64,000 nucleotides of DNA, taken from assembly GCA_014338405.1 (NCBI GenBank), contig JTDE01000244.1, positions 234,705 through 298,704 on the forward strand. The letters are read 5' to 3'. Shown here in pieces: positions 13,327-24,501 of the stretch (positions are counted from its first letter, which is position 1; each line of letters opens with the position of its first letter). Made by a program: the position numbers and the translations under genes. The notes beneath the pieces are model-generated. The model was not told the DNA's origin, made no database searches, and saw nothing but the letters and a program-made list of their open reading frames with translations. The DNA is from Paragonimus skrjabini miyazakii. Its lineage: Eukaryota > Platyhelminthes > Trematoda > Plagiorchiida > Troglotrematidae.

Positions 13327-13428
13327 CTACAAACAGGGATTCACGAAATGGTCAGCTATGTTCGTACTGATCAAGCAGTCTTTGTTCAAAGACTGATTTC
13401 TGTGGAAAAGTGTATGAATCAGCTTCAG
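13327..13428 (+). CDS. KCNN-like: Exon of an SK-type Ca2+-activated K+ channel: C-terminal coiled coil
   Basis: This 102-nt exon (34 codons, phase 0 at both ends) sits between a strong acceptor (pyrimidine tract, TTGCAG) and a consensus donor (CAG|GTAAGT). Only this frame is open. It directly continues 8209-8278, which also ends in phase 0. The peptide, beginning LQTGIHEMVSYV, aligns without gaps to the mammalian SK2 segment starting TQNIMYDMISDL as I remember it. There are about seven identities (including M, S, F, R, E and L) and many conservative changes that keep the heptad hydrophobics. In SK channels this region forms the coiled coil behind the calmodulin-binding domain. The following exon was not found. 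The identity of this exon rests on phase, position and alignment together; on its own the peptide would be ambiguous. Confidence 0.7.
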
Positions 13429-14984
13429 GTAAGTAATATGAATGTGAAATAAAAGTTGTGTAATGAAGGTGCCTAAATTCTCGATATTGTCCCATTTATT
13501 ATTGTAGCACCAACATGCATGAACCGTCACATCACATCATGTGGCCTTGATTGTAAAAATATGTTAAATGCTTTGCCTACGGAAGTAATCGCATTAACGA
13601 TGTGCTAATAAGTTCATTCAAAAGGCGATAATGAAGATTTTGACTTGCTATTTCCAACAGACTCGCCTCAAATAGACTGTGACATTAGTGTACAAACTAA
13701 GTAACACGCTCAAATCTAATTGTTCACATTATTTTTATGTATTGCTGACAGCGTTTCTGTAATGTTTTGCATACTGTCTTACTTCAAGTTTCACCACGTA
13801 TGTTGAACGATTTTACTTTCTGTTGAAGCTGCTGTTAATCATTAACCGAGCCATAAAAATCACTTTGATTCTGCGCTCAGTTTCGTCATTGTCTTTGTGA
13901 AGTGAGCATCACCCACACCCTTTGCCTCAAATGGGTCAACAAACGATTGTCCCGACATGAGTAGAATTCATCAGAATAGCTTATCATCTGGACCAAGATT
14001 TCTTCATACACACCAAGGTATAAGATGAGTGATACCAGGTCACCAGTTCTAAAACTTCTGTTGCTGCAAACAATTGTGGTTAGCTTTCTGGAGTTTTTAG
14101 CAATCCCCCATAAGAAATCTGTTCATTATGGTTAAATCTAACGAATGGTAGTAACATCAATGATCATGTAATATAAAATCGCCGATTAATCTCATCGAAA
14201 CCAAAATCGCGATATGCCAATCGAAGTCGGTCAGTAAGTCATTCAGCTGGAGCCAACCGGACTTTGATTGGTTTGTAGAAAATGTTTGCCTCCGCGATTT
14301 GAACTAAGAAACTCCGATTATTGAAAGGTATACAGAACATATTTCACATATTTTAAACCCGACAAACAATAAAATCCTAAATTTGACAAGCATACGTTTT
14401 ATGCTTGTAAACTTTTTACAAAAATTGCGATTTTGTCACTGATCTGTTATATGCACTTATGCTGCATTGAAGTGCTCAGCCTGAAACAGATGCCAACTGG
14501 GACAAACTGAACTTGCGCATGTTGAGTGGTTCATTTGCCGCAATCTTACTACGGCTAGCATCACAAAGGATCAGTTTTGCTATCAAAGTGATCTTGCTCT
14601 ACAGTAAAGCCGTAATACAAACAAGAAATTAGTTTGGTACTTCGGAATTACGAACTACTGATGGATTTGTCAAAACGGTTGCTGAGGTGGCCAGCAATCT
14701 GAGGAAACAGTAAGCAAGTATGCATAACTGCAAATCACAAGTAACATGTGAACACACGAGCGACAACTTAACTGAACTGCATAAAACTTCACAAGTCAGC
14801 ATCATAGTAGGTAACTTATTAAATCGGCCAATCGAGAATTGATATTCTTTGTCGATTTAAAAAGCTGTGCCATAGAAATATTGGAGCCGTTTAAAGCACT
14901 TTTCAATTGTGTCAAATGACAGTCTATCACGAGCATGACACCTCACTTTGATGATGAATATAGAGGTGCCACAGCAAATTAACA
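13429..14984. other. Unassigned DNA downstream of the SK exon
   Basis: No further exon, RNA gene or repeat is recognised in this stretch. Confidence 0.5.
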
Positions 14985-15430
14985 AACATTAGGGTTGTAT
15001 TCACTGGTCTCTAAAGTAATGGGCAGCTTATTAGATGGCTGTCTCCGGGCTAAGGTTAATGATCTCCAACTCATCACCAACAAGCGGCGTTGCTTTCGTA
15101 GGGGATACTCATGCGTCACGAGTCTGCTGACTGCTCGTGATGTTTAGACAGAGACTGCAAACGTAGGAATGACCGTAGACTTTGTTTATCTGGACCTATT
15201 GAAAGTCTTCGACAAGGTTTATCATTCCATCTTGTTGCAGAAACTGGATAATCACGGTTTTGATCAGTGCTCACTCATCTGGCTAGACGACTGTGTGGAT
15301 GAAAGTTGGTTCAGTGTCAGAGTGGTTCCCAGCCAGTGGTGGCGTTCCGCAAGAGTTAATCTTGAGACCTTTGTTATTCATTCTCCTCGTTCTTGAACTA
15401 CCCAATACACTCAAATCGTCAGTTGCTAGT
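14985..15430 (+). mobile_element. Degenerate non-LTR retrotransposon fragment (CR1/RTE-type reverse transcriptase)
   Basis: The translated + strand shows consecutive motifs of a LINE reverse transcriptase. From 15001 comes the fingers segment (YSLVSKVMGSLLD, later SCVTSLLTARD), broken by a TAG near 15144. The active-site A motif region follows (VDFVYLDLLKVFDKV, 15172-15216; families usually read YLDFSKAFDKV). A shift to the next frame near 15335 then gives SGGVPQ...LRPLLFILLVLELPN, the motif B region. The YADD region is not visible: the frame stops near 15440. LINE reverse transcriptases copy their own RNA at a nicked target site. With at least one stop and one frameshift this copy is dead. 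It is 5'-truncated, with no endonuclease domain in front. Confidence 0.85.
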
Positions 15431-17344
15431 TACCTTTAAAAGGATTACGGAACCCAGAAGTACATTCTACCGGGAGAGACTGGCAGAATGAAGTCAATTG
15501 TCAATAAATTGCAGATAATTCAGGGAAGTGCTTATTCTTATTAACAAAACACTGGGCGTCCCAGAGTCATCCATAGTCACATGTCCCACAACTAAATGAC
15601 AATGAACGTCCAAAAGTTCGCACGCTGGAACTGAGTAATGAAACGGTTAGTTCACTCTGCACACAGAACTGTTTCATAGTTAGAACATGTTCAGATTGGA
15701 AAGCACTGACCAACACTGCGGTGACGTCTGAGTCGGTTGAGTTATGAAGTATTACTGGATAGACGCACGTGGCAGACAACAGGCACTTCAACTCTCCTAA
15801 CCATTTTACTAGCTCGGTCTCACAGATCATTAACTGCACATGTCTGACTGAACACCATTTCAGTGTGTTTCATTGGTGGTGGTTGAAATGATGGCAGCCA
15901 GCACAGCTTCATTGCATTTACTCTTCATTTAGTTCTATTCACTCTTTCTTTACATGTATGAGCCGTCGAGAACAAATTTTCTCGTCCAACACAAAGACAG
16001 GAACATTCAAAGATTAATCTTTTTTCTTCTGTAACAACTTATGAACCTTTGAATTGGATTTTATATAATAAAGTTGATCCCAGCAAATTCTTATTGCCGT
16101 CATAAAAGTTCCAACGAATATGTCGGTTGCGTGCAAAAATTAACCAGCAAAATGAAGTGAACCATAAGTTTGGACCAGCAGTCTGGTTTAAACGAAGCAT
16201 TCGATTAACACAGGAGGAATGAACCAAACATAGAATTATCTCCAACATCCCAAAGTATTGGCTTATGTTCACTATATTTGATCAGTCAGCTTCACTCGTT
16301 TTCAATGTAAGCTGATAGCGATTATTCCACAAATTCCAGAATCTTTTTCTACCATTTAACCAGAATAAGACTTACAGAACTTAATCATGATAAACGTCAC
16401 GTATGTTGTTAGCTTAACGTCGTGTGTTTTAGGTTTTCCAACGACTGTGACCATTCCATTGAATTTGAAGTGACCGTCAGTAACGACCATGTGGTATGCT
16501 CCAAGGGGCAAAATCACTTTCAGCGACCTTTTTCATGAACTTTCCAGTTTCAACTATCCCTTGTCACTAAAACCCACAAATTTCTGCTAACTAAGACCTG
16601 AGACGTAAAGCTTACCTTAAGTTACACCAAACTTGATACAGGCTTAGAGAATATACCGTCTAATTCTCCAATAGTTTAACGGAAGAAACTGGTTGAGTGA
16701 CGTTGGCATAATCCTTAAAGAACTTTTAGTGTGAACAAAAATTCAATTTCTGAAGTCTTTGGGCCGTGCTTTGTGTCAATCGAAGCATGAACTGCCGATC
16801 AACCATTTTATCATGGCATTTTTCCGGGTAATCACTACTTGTAATCGACTAAAACCTTCTTACTAAGCGATAAAACATTGGCATGTTGTACGCTCAAATG
16901 CATTCGGGTAACTTTCAGCGTTTATCACTTCTTCAGTAATTTCAAGTTTCTTCGTCGTGGTAGCGTGATGAGCACGAAAATGATACTGTAATTAACATTC
17001 AACAGAATTACCTAGCACTTAACGATTGCCTGCTATTCGGCGTTCTTGTGATCATATTTTCCTGATAATCGTTCCCATCGTCTTTTTGACTAGGGTAGAT
17101 CTATACTGATTTACGAGTATTGTAAAATGTTGTTTTACGCCTCTTTTTATGTTATCGTTACTCAATAGACATTCTAATAGCAATGAATTTAGTTAAATAT
17201 TCCAACTACTGCTTATCTAACCAGCAGATGACTACAGAATAAAGTACTTAGGAGAATAACATAAAATGAAGTAGTCGGTCAATGTTTATGAGCGCCATGG
17301 ATACTGCAAAATCGACCACTATAAATCAGTTTATTGCATGTTGT
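15431..17344. other. Unassigned; may include decayed LINE 3' sequence
   Basis: The first few hundred bases (to about 15840) may be further remnants of the LINE upstream, but I could not match them to a domain. The rest shows nothing recognisable. Confidence 0.4.
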
Positions 17345-17349
17345 ACTTC

Positions 17350-17660
17350 TGACTATTGTGGCCCAGTACCGGGCCTGGGTGCTTGGTGTAGCAGACGATC
17401 ATCTGTCGTCCTTAGCACATGACCTAGCCATCTGAATTTGTGCGAGTGTGAGGACTGAACGAAGGAGCTCGTGTGACAGTCACTACCAAATACCCGCTTC
17501 CTAACCTCTTCGTTGCTTATTCGTTGGTGCAGCCTAAGCGGTCGAATGCAGAAATCGATGGTCAGAAAGCTGAAGATGGTTCACGTAATCTACACTAAAC
17601 GGTCTACTTTTACAGCCGTAAAATACTACAGCTGTCTCTATAGCCTTACTTACGCAACAA
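17350..17660 (-). mobile_element. RTE-type LINE C-terminal fragment
   Basis: The - strand translation gives the post-RT region typical of flatworm RTE-like elements: SKAIETAVVFYGCK, then after a frameshift RISNEEVRKRVFG and HKFRWLGHVLRTTDDRL. The family signature is a 'R(L)RWLGHVLRM..HRLP' stretch following 'RRISN.EVRRRV.G'. Only about 100 codons remain, with at least one frameshift and stops. It has the same orientation as the fragment at 20.85-21.58 kb but covers a partly different portion, so it is a separate insertion or a separated piece. Confidence 0.85.
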
Positions 17661-20600
17661 GTAGACCCCAGGTAAATGCACCTCTGTCACCAGAGGTTTC
17701 CCAGATCATATCTTTTTATCTTGTGAGATAAATGCCTTCACTTCATACCTTAAACTTTTGACGGCGCTGCTTCAGATGCACAAGTACACAAACCGATCAA
17801 CTAATTTAACAATCTGTGTACACACTTTTAATTTTAAGCAGTCCTCTGCGACATATACTGTGCGGGACATCCCATTCTACCAAAATCATACAACATCATG
17901 GTCGAGCAATGGACCTTGTTGTCTGTTTGGAAGAAATTAACGCCTTGACTGTTTCAAGACAAAATTCTAACACAAGTAATCACACAGCTTTATCACATCA
18001 CTATCACTGTTCTCAACATATTAAACTATATCAAGTGAGAGAATAGGGTACCAGCTCACATAATCACTCCGCAATGTACTGCTTGTGATATGCTGACCAG
18101 TTTACCGTTCGTCTGAAGATCAGCTTTACCGGTTCAGCTAAACTCGTTTTGTCGGTGACCAAACTTTTCAGTAGATTATATTGGTCGATACATCATTATC
18201 AAAAATCTGAAGGACTGAGTTTAATTACGAAATTATCCTATGCGTAGTATACCATGATGTCATGGATTCCTGTACAAGTTCTCCTAGGTTTTTTCTCTAG
18301 CGACCTTAAGGGTGCACAATTCACTCAAAATTGTTTGTGTACTCTGGAACCTTTTGATCCTACGCACCATTATAAATAACAAACTGGGTTATTAGTACCC
18401 CAATAGCTAATCGACCAACGGCCTGATTCCTGTTGCTTCATGCATCGGATATGTCAACAGCTACAGCATCACTCGTAAAACAAAACAACTAAACTAAAGC
18501 AGTCGTAAAACGTTAGAAGTGACATTAATCAAAATTCATTTTGCTGTTTTTGGCAAGAGTTCAAAAGGTAACCTTTATCGTGAATACCCAAAAATGGAGG
18601 CACAGTTTACTTAGCTTGTCTCATTAAGTATTTCAAGACTGTGGAAACCATATGGTCCTACTCACTAAAACTTGCGTAGGAAACGCGTATCAGTTATCCA
18701 GAAACACAGCGGGATGTGCGCACCACAGAACGAACGTGCGCTAATACGCATTTTCCAATCAGCTGATTTGCCTGGTTGGCTTTTTATCTGACATATTGAG
18801 TATGTGGCTATTCATAGTTAATTTTTCCGGAGGACATTTCCGTGCTTCTAATTATCAGGTTGTCAACGCAATCACGACAAACTCAAGTGTATCTGAGAAA
18901 ATCAATCAGTACATGAATCGTAGTTGGCGCAAATGTCCTTGAAGTAGGATAATAAAGATAGATATAACAGATCATTGACTTTAGATAAGGTAACTTGAAA
19001 ACAAGAGTTATTTTCCTCCCACATGAACACTTACCCGGAATAACAAACGGAGTTCCAAGTTGGATTTTTTTAAGTAAATCATCTTAATTACTCGTTGCAT
19101 TTGCCAAAATTAGAAAAGCGTTCTTAATTTCATACATGCCAGTTAATTCATGCATCCCATAACAGTAGATCGCTTTTGGGCGTTTTCATCTTGAACAGGT
19201 TGTTAGTGAATTCAAATTCCGTGCTATGTTTTCAGTGTCAGAATTGAAAGAAATAAGTAAGCTAGACAAAAGTGTGTAGTATATTCAGATATTCATACCA
19301 TGACATTTTGATTTCACCGCATTCAATATTTGCTTGCATTATGTGGCATACATGGTTTTATGAAACATTACACACACACATTACAGTGTCTGTTCAGTAA
19401 CACATAGAACCGTCTATGGAATAGAGCGTTCAGTTTATAACCGCCTTCTGTAGTATTTCTTACATTTGCAGCAAGTTGTATATATTTGTACCAAATCCTG
19501 TGATTCGCTTTTGTGATTTGTACAGCTGTATTTATATCGTACTACAGAGGTCATCAATAATACGGACGTTCAGTTAATCACAAGCGCTCAGAATAAACCT
19601 CCACAGTGAAATGATAATGTATAGGATGCCAGTATACAATGTACAGCCTTTGGAGCAACACGAGGCACTGGATATTTTCGGATAATTGTATGGAGATAAT
19701 AGCCTTAAGGATTCTATATCGCAAGCATGTAAAGCCTGAAACTTCGGATACGTGAACTATGGTCTATTTCCAACCCGACCAATAAATTGCCAACCACTAA
19801 TTTGTGTTCTCACTTACCCTGTGATATTTTGATGTCCGTTTCAGTATACTTTATAAAAGTGATCATGAATAAATAAACTGAAACCTTAGTTGTTACTAGT
19901 TATTTTATTCAAGAGGTCAGCGCAAAATCTGTGGAGTAAAAATTGTGCCAAGGGCAGTCCAAAATTATGAAACATTTGTATCCACTCATCTACTGCTATA
20001 AACTGAATGACTGACTTCATGTGTAGTTCGTGCCGGTCTTTTGAGAACATCGCTCATTGTAATTGGTTTATGACGTAAACGGTCAAGATCTGGATAATTA
20101 CATTAAATTATTACACGAATTTATAAGTTATTTGGGACATAGCTCTTTAAAAACGACACCCAAAGTGACAAAAAATGATTTGGGCGGGAAAAGCTGAAAG
20201 CAGAAGAGTCATTGTCGGTTTTTATGGAACGGGTTTGTCGAAAACAATCAAACACTAAAACCGTTAATTGAACAAATTTTGCAAGAGTGGTAGGGAGCAT
20301 GTTAGGAGTTTTTTCATGAATTCATAAAAGTCTTCATAATTTTCTGAGTGTTGGTGTGTATAATGCTCAAATAGTGGTGAAAACGTGCCCTTTTATTTGG
20401 ACGCGAGTTCGAACAAAGACAGACGGTTTTCTTAGCATCATATTGCGTAAATACTGTACTACAAACTGCAAGTTGCAGAAAATTCAGTGCTACTAAACCG
20501 ATTTACTGAACGGCCGAGTAACTAGGTATATAATTCAGTTTTCATAATTAGACCAAGACAGAATTTATTTGACAATGATATATGTTCAACTTTTAACCAT

Positions 20601-20849
20601 TACCTCCAATAATTAGTTGCATTTTACTGTCACATCCACTAAAACTGTTGAAGTGTTTGTTCTAAATATTCGCCTGTATTGCTGTGTGTGTTACTACAAC
20701 TGACTATAATATCATCGTCGTCATCATACCAACTATGAGCCTGACCAAAGGGTATTGTGGCTGGGACAGCCGCTCACCTCAACAGGGACGTGGAATATCC
20801 TAAAAGAAAACGTTACTAAGAAGATCGGAAATTATTAAAAGAAGACTAA
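17661..20849. other. Unassigned AT-rich DNA
   Basis: No gene or element was recognised. A short CA repeat lies near 19367-19377. Confidence 0.5.
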
Positions 20850-21575
20850 GCGGAAGAACTAGAAATGGTATGAATGCAGGTATGCCATTAACTGCGACAC
20901 ACCGCCATATCGGATAGCCTTTCTAACCAGCGGTTTGAGTGATCACGAGGACCCCATCCAGGCAGGCGACACCTACCCACTTTGTCCAGTGGAGCAGCCA
21001 GAGTCTTCATATTTCGTTATCACGTTGTTGCTTGACCACCACGCGGTGTTACCCAACTGTTGGTGGCCTCAGTATATAATGCCCGGTACGGTGAACGATA
21101 AGCTGGCACATGGAGTACGTGACCCAACAATCGCAAGCTGTGCACTATGATTAGCTGACCAATTGATCGCGCATCCCGAGCGTTCCAGAATACGCGTCGG
21201 CAAACGGCTACATTGCTCACGCGATCAGTCCACTTAATATGGGCCAATTCGCGGAGACAACGATGATAAACACCACAAGGTTGTTGATATCTTCTTTGCG
21301 AACAGGCCACGGTTATGAACCATGAAGCAAAACGGAACGTACACAAACATTATAAATTCTTACTTTCAACGACAACCGAACGTCTTTTCGGTGTCACTGA
21401 TGACGCAGTTTGGCGAAGGCAACTCGTGCTTCTGCTGTCCTCGCAGATATCTCATCAGCAGTGTTATGGACTGACGAGATAGTGCTACCCAAATATGTGA
21501 AACTGTCCACAATCTCGAACGGATTGTCTGCAATAAAGAAGGTAGGAGTGGAATTAATTATAATACAAAAACAGT
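20850..21575 (-). mobile_element. RTE-type LINE, reverse transcriptase end and C-terminal domain, degenerate
   Basis: Reading the - strand from 21.56 kb down, the thumb and post-thumb segments of an RTE-like polyprotein follow in order: FEIVDSFTYLGSTIS, ADEISARTAEARVAFAKLRH, LKVRIYNVCVRSVLLHGS. After a frameshift near 21290 come HRCLRELAHIKWTDRVSN, LRLLGHVLHVPAYRSPYRAL, PRGGQATT, then two in-frame stops, and in the same frame RCRLPGWGPRDHSNRWLERL. These are standard landmarks of the family ('FTYLGS.IS', 'LRWLGHVLRM', 'RGGQ', 'LPGWGPRD...WLE.L.DMA'). The order is complete, but at least four stops and one frameshift make it a pseudogene. The catalytic YADD and the upstream endonuclease are absent. 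Confidence 0.9.
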
Positions 21576-24374
21576 GAGACCATGGAAGTAAATTTTTAAG
21601 CAGTCATTTTTTCTACAAAGATAGGCTCAAGGAAATTTGCTAACTTTTTAATCAACTGCAGTATTTTATCCAAGTAATACCATTTCGACACGAACGAAGT
21701 ATTACCACTTCAATCCTTTTGCGACGCACGAAAAGTTTTGCAAAATCTGCATTTACTTGCGAGAGGAACTCTAGTGATTGTTTACCGTAATTAAGAAAGT
21801 GGAGTTTTCAGCGACATTTTTGTCGTGGATGGTGGTGTGAACAAGTGGTATTTATGTTTCGTTACGATTGTCAAGTCCGCAAAATAAACGTGGTACAAAT
21901 ATCATATAACCGAGCCTGTTAAATGCAGTCTGCTGATGCAAGTGATAATTTGTCTTTTCAAGTTTCGGCACATCGTTATCAAAAACAGCCTGGCAAAACC
22001 TGTAATAAGAAAAATAAATTATAAAAGTATTTTTTTACGCAAACGCCAACAAGATTGACAATTTTTACGAGTTTCGCTTGAAACCATCTTGGTTTTCTTA
22101 GGGTTTATAATTCATTTGCATTCAAAGTTCCATGTTATCTATTGCATGTGTTTCCCATTTACGGCTTTTCAAAATTATCAAGCATGTTGTCAAACCTATT
22201 ATCGTTGTTTGGGGGTTAAATCCATCAAAACTAAACGCTGAGTGAGTCAGTAAATAAATAAATGAGTTAAATGTCTAGTAAACAAACTAACATGTGTGGT
22301 AAGGTAAATACCTGTTGTTATGCTTCCGGTTAAGATGTTGTTAACACAAATGGTCTGTACGTTAGAGAACGGGTTTTCACATTCAACTATCAAACTGGAT
22401 ACAAGTCTACGATTTCTCTAATGGCCTTGATTTAGCTGAATCAGTGTTAGTGGCATGAGGTTACACGAACTATGGTTCATACTGTGCCATTTGTTATTTC
22501 GACTAGAAATATACTTAGTAGTAATTAGCCTGTTGTTCACATTGGAACTTTCACTTCTAAGATATTCGTTTTAATGAACGCAAACACTTTCTGTGTACTA
22601 CGTGAGAATTTCGAAACGAGAAAGTATATTCATCGAAACATCTTCATTGCATCGTCGTTTGTTTTAGGGAGCTTACTACACTACTGATGAACAAATGCAC
22701 ACGTCATAAGTGCGTAACTATAAGATAAATCCCACTTGTGGTTGTCCTTAGATCGTGGCTAAAAGAAGCGAAAACCTGTGTGCATAAACTTTCACATTGT
22801 AAGTAAACTCTCTGTTCAGAACTGACAAGTTGATAAGCTTAGTTAGCAGCGTATAAATGCATTAAGAATCGTAGTTGGATCTATATTTGTCATATATAGA
22901 TGTATAAATTAGGTAAATATTAAGAGTAGTGCCTGATTTCCCGTAGCTAGTTTTAACACGAATTATTTTTAACTAGTAACCCTGAAGCACAACCTGGAAA
23001 GATATGATAAAGTGCGTTAATATAGAAATGTCAACTTAGGACAACATTCAACCATGCCTCAGTTTAACAAAATGAACATCATCTTCACTTCCGCCGTTCT
23101 CGATTGAATGCAAAACAATGCTTGAGTCATGTTCTTGGTTTCAAAATCTCATTGTTGAGTTGCAAAGTTTTTGTATGACATTTAATAGATTCGCTCAGTT
23201 GTGCTGTTTTTGGTGCACACATTTTAATACATACTGCTGCGTTTGTGCAAGAAAGTTGTTCCGAAATAAAGTTTATTCCTAAATTAACTCTGTTTCTACA
23301 ATATGATTTCCCTGATAGAAATATCCTTTCGTTCTGTATCTCAATCAGATTCAACTCAATCAACTCCCGGAAATGTTGACAGAACTACTCAATTCGCCTA
23401 CGAAACGGCTTTCCGTTTCGACTGCGGAAACTGTGCCACTCGGCAATATCAGCAAACCAGATCCCGGTCCTAATGATCCCTAGCTCTCCAGTTTGTAAAT
23501 GTCCCTCACTGTTGGTCTTTCTCCTTGAAACAATGTCCAGTTCTCACTCTTCTCAAAAGCATCAACCTTCCTAAGTGGAGTTGATCTTGTTAAATTGTAT
23601 TATGATATGACCATTGTTTGTATTTAGTTGTTCTTCTCAATAATGGCATAAATGTGGTGCGTTGAGTGAGCCTGTGTAGACCTGTTCAGGAAATGTTTTA
23701 TGGTAAAATCAGTGGCAATAACTTGATTACTCCGGTTCTATTGTAGCTCAAAATGGGAAGAGATTGCTATGCAGAGAGGCACATTTGTGACCGTTTTCTA
23801 GTGCTGTTTGTCGATTCGTAGTTATTCAATCCATGGTGTAGTTTATTCCAATGGGGTTAGTCTGTTGTATTACTTGACCGACAGACAATGTCGATCAAGT
23901 GCTTGACAATGACGGACTTACATTATTTACGTATAGCATAATAATGGAATGCGAAATTCTGTTGACTAGGGTTGTTGAAACATAATTAAAATGTTCACCT
24001 GGGACGTAGGCTGCGCATGGGTATCGCATTTGGACAACGTAGCTTCCATGAACAATGTAGCATGCTTTACGGTTAGTCAACCAACAGTTCAGACGAAATG
24101 TTCGTGAATTTCTGCCTTGTAGTGCGGTTTAGAAAACATAAAAATATGTAGACAAACAACTTTACAAGAAAATAACATCGTTACATTGAAGATATTTATG
24201 GTCACTTCCAACATACATTTTACAAATTTTCCTTGAAGGGCTTGTATTATTTCGGACCTTCCTATTACCTACCCTAATGTTGCATATGTTCGATTGATTT
24301 CAGCTTTATATTTGTATCTGACATTATAGGTTAATATATAGATTTTAGTTTGAACAACACTGTTAGAACACGAA
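21576..24374. other. Unassigned AT-rich DNA
   Basis: Nothing clearly coding. A short open block after a pyrimidine-rich acceptor at 22668-22709 (+, ending in TAA, phase 0) could be a terminal exon, but it has no recognisable sequence. Confidence 0.45.
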
Positions 24375-24420
24375 CACTGGTAGATGCAAGCATTTTGTAT
24401 TGACTCATCAGTACCAAATT
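24375..24420 (-). ncRNA. Type I hammerhead ribozyme, core-mutated, downstream of PLE-A
   Basis: On the - strand every element of a hammerhead is in order. Stem I is GGTA (24415-24412) pairing with TACC (24382-24379), extended by one A-T and one G-U pair. The box CTGATGA lies at 24411-24405. Stem II is a short GT/AC with a CAAT loop (24404-24397). The AAAA at 24396-24393 stands where GAAA is required. Stem III is ATGC/GCAT with a TT loop, then C at 24383 as the cleavage-site base. The only core defect is G12 to A, which should abolish cleavage. It lies about 90 bp after the PLE-A stop codon on the same strand. Hammerheads are known in the terminal repeats of Penelope-like elements, which fits this position. 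Confidence 0.65.
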
Positions 24421-24501
24421 TACAATAACATGAAACGGTCGTTTTATATCGAACACTTAGGGGTGGGTGGGATGGACAGTCGATTGTTGGGTTAGGGGAG
24501 G

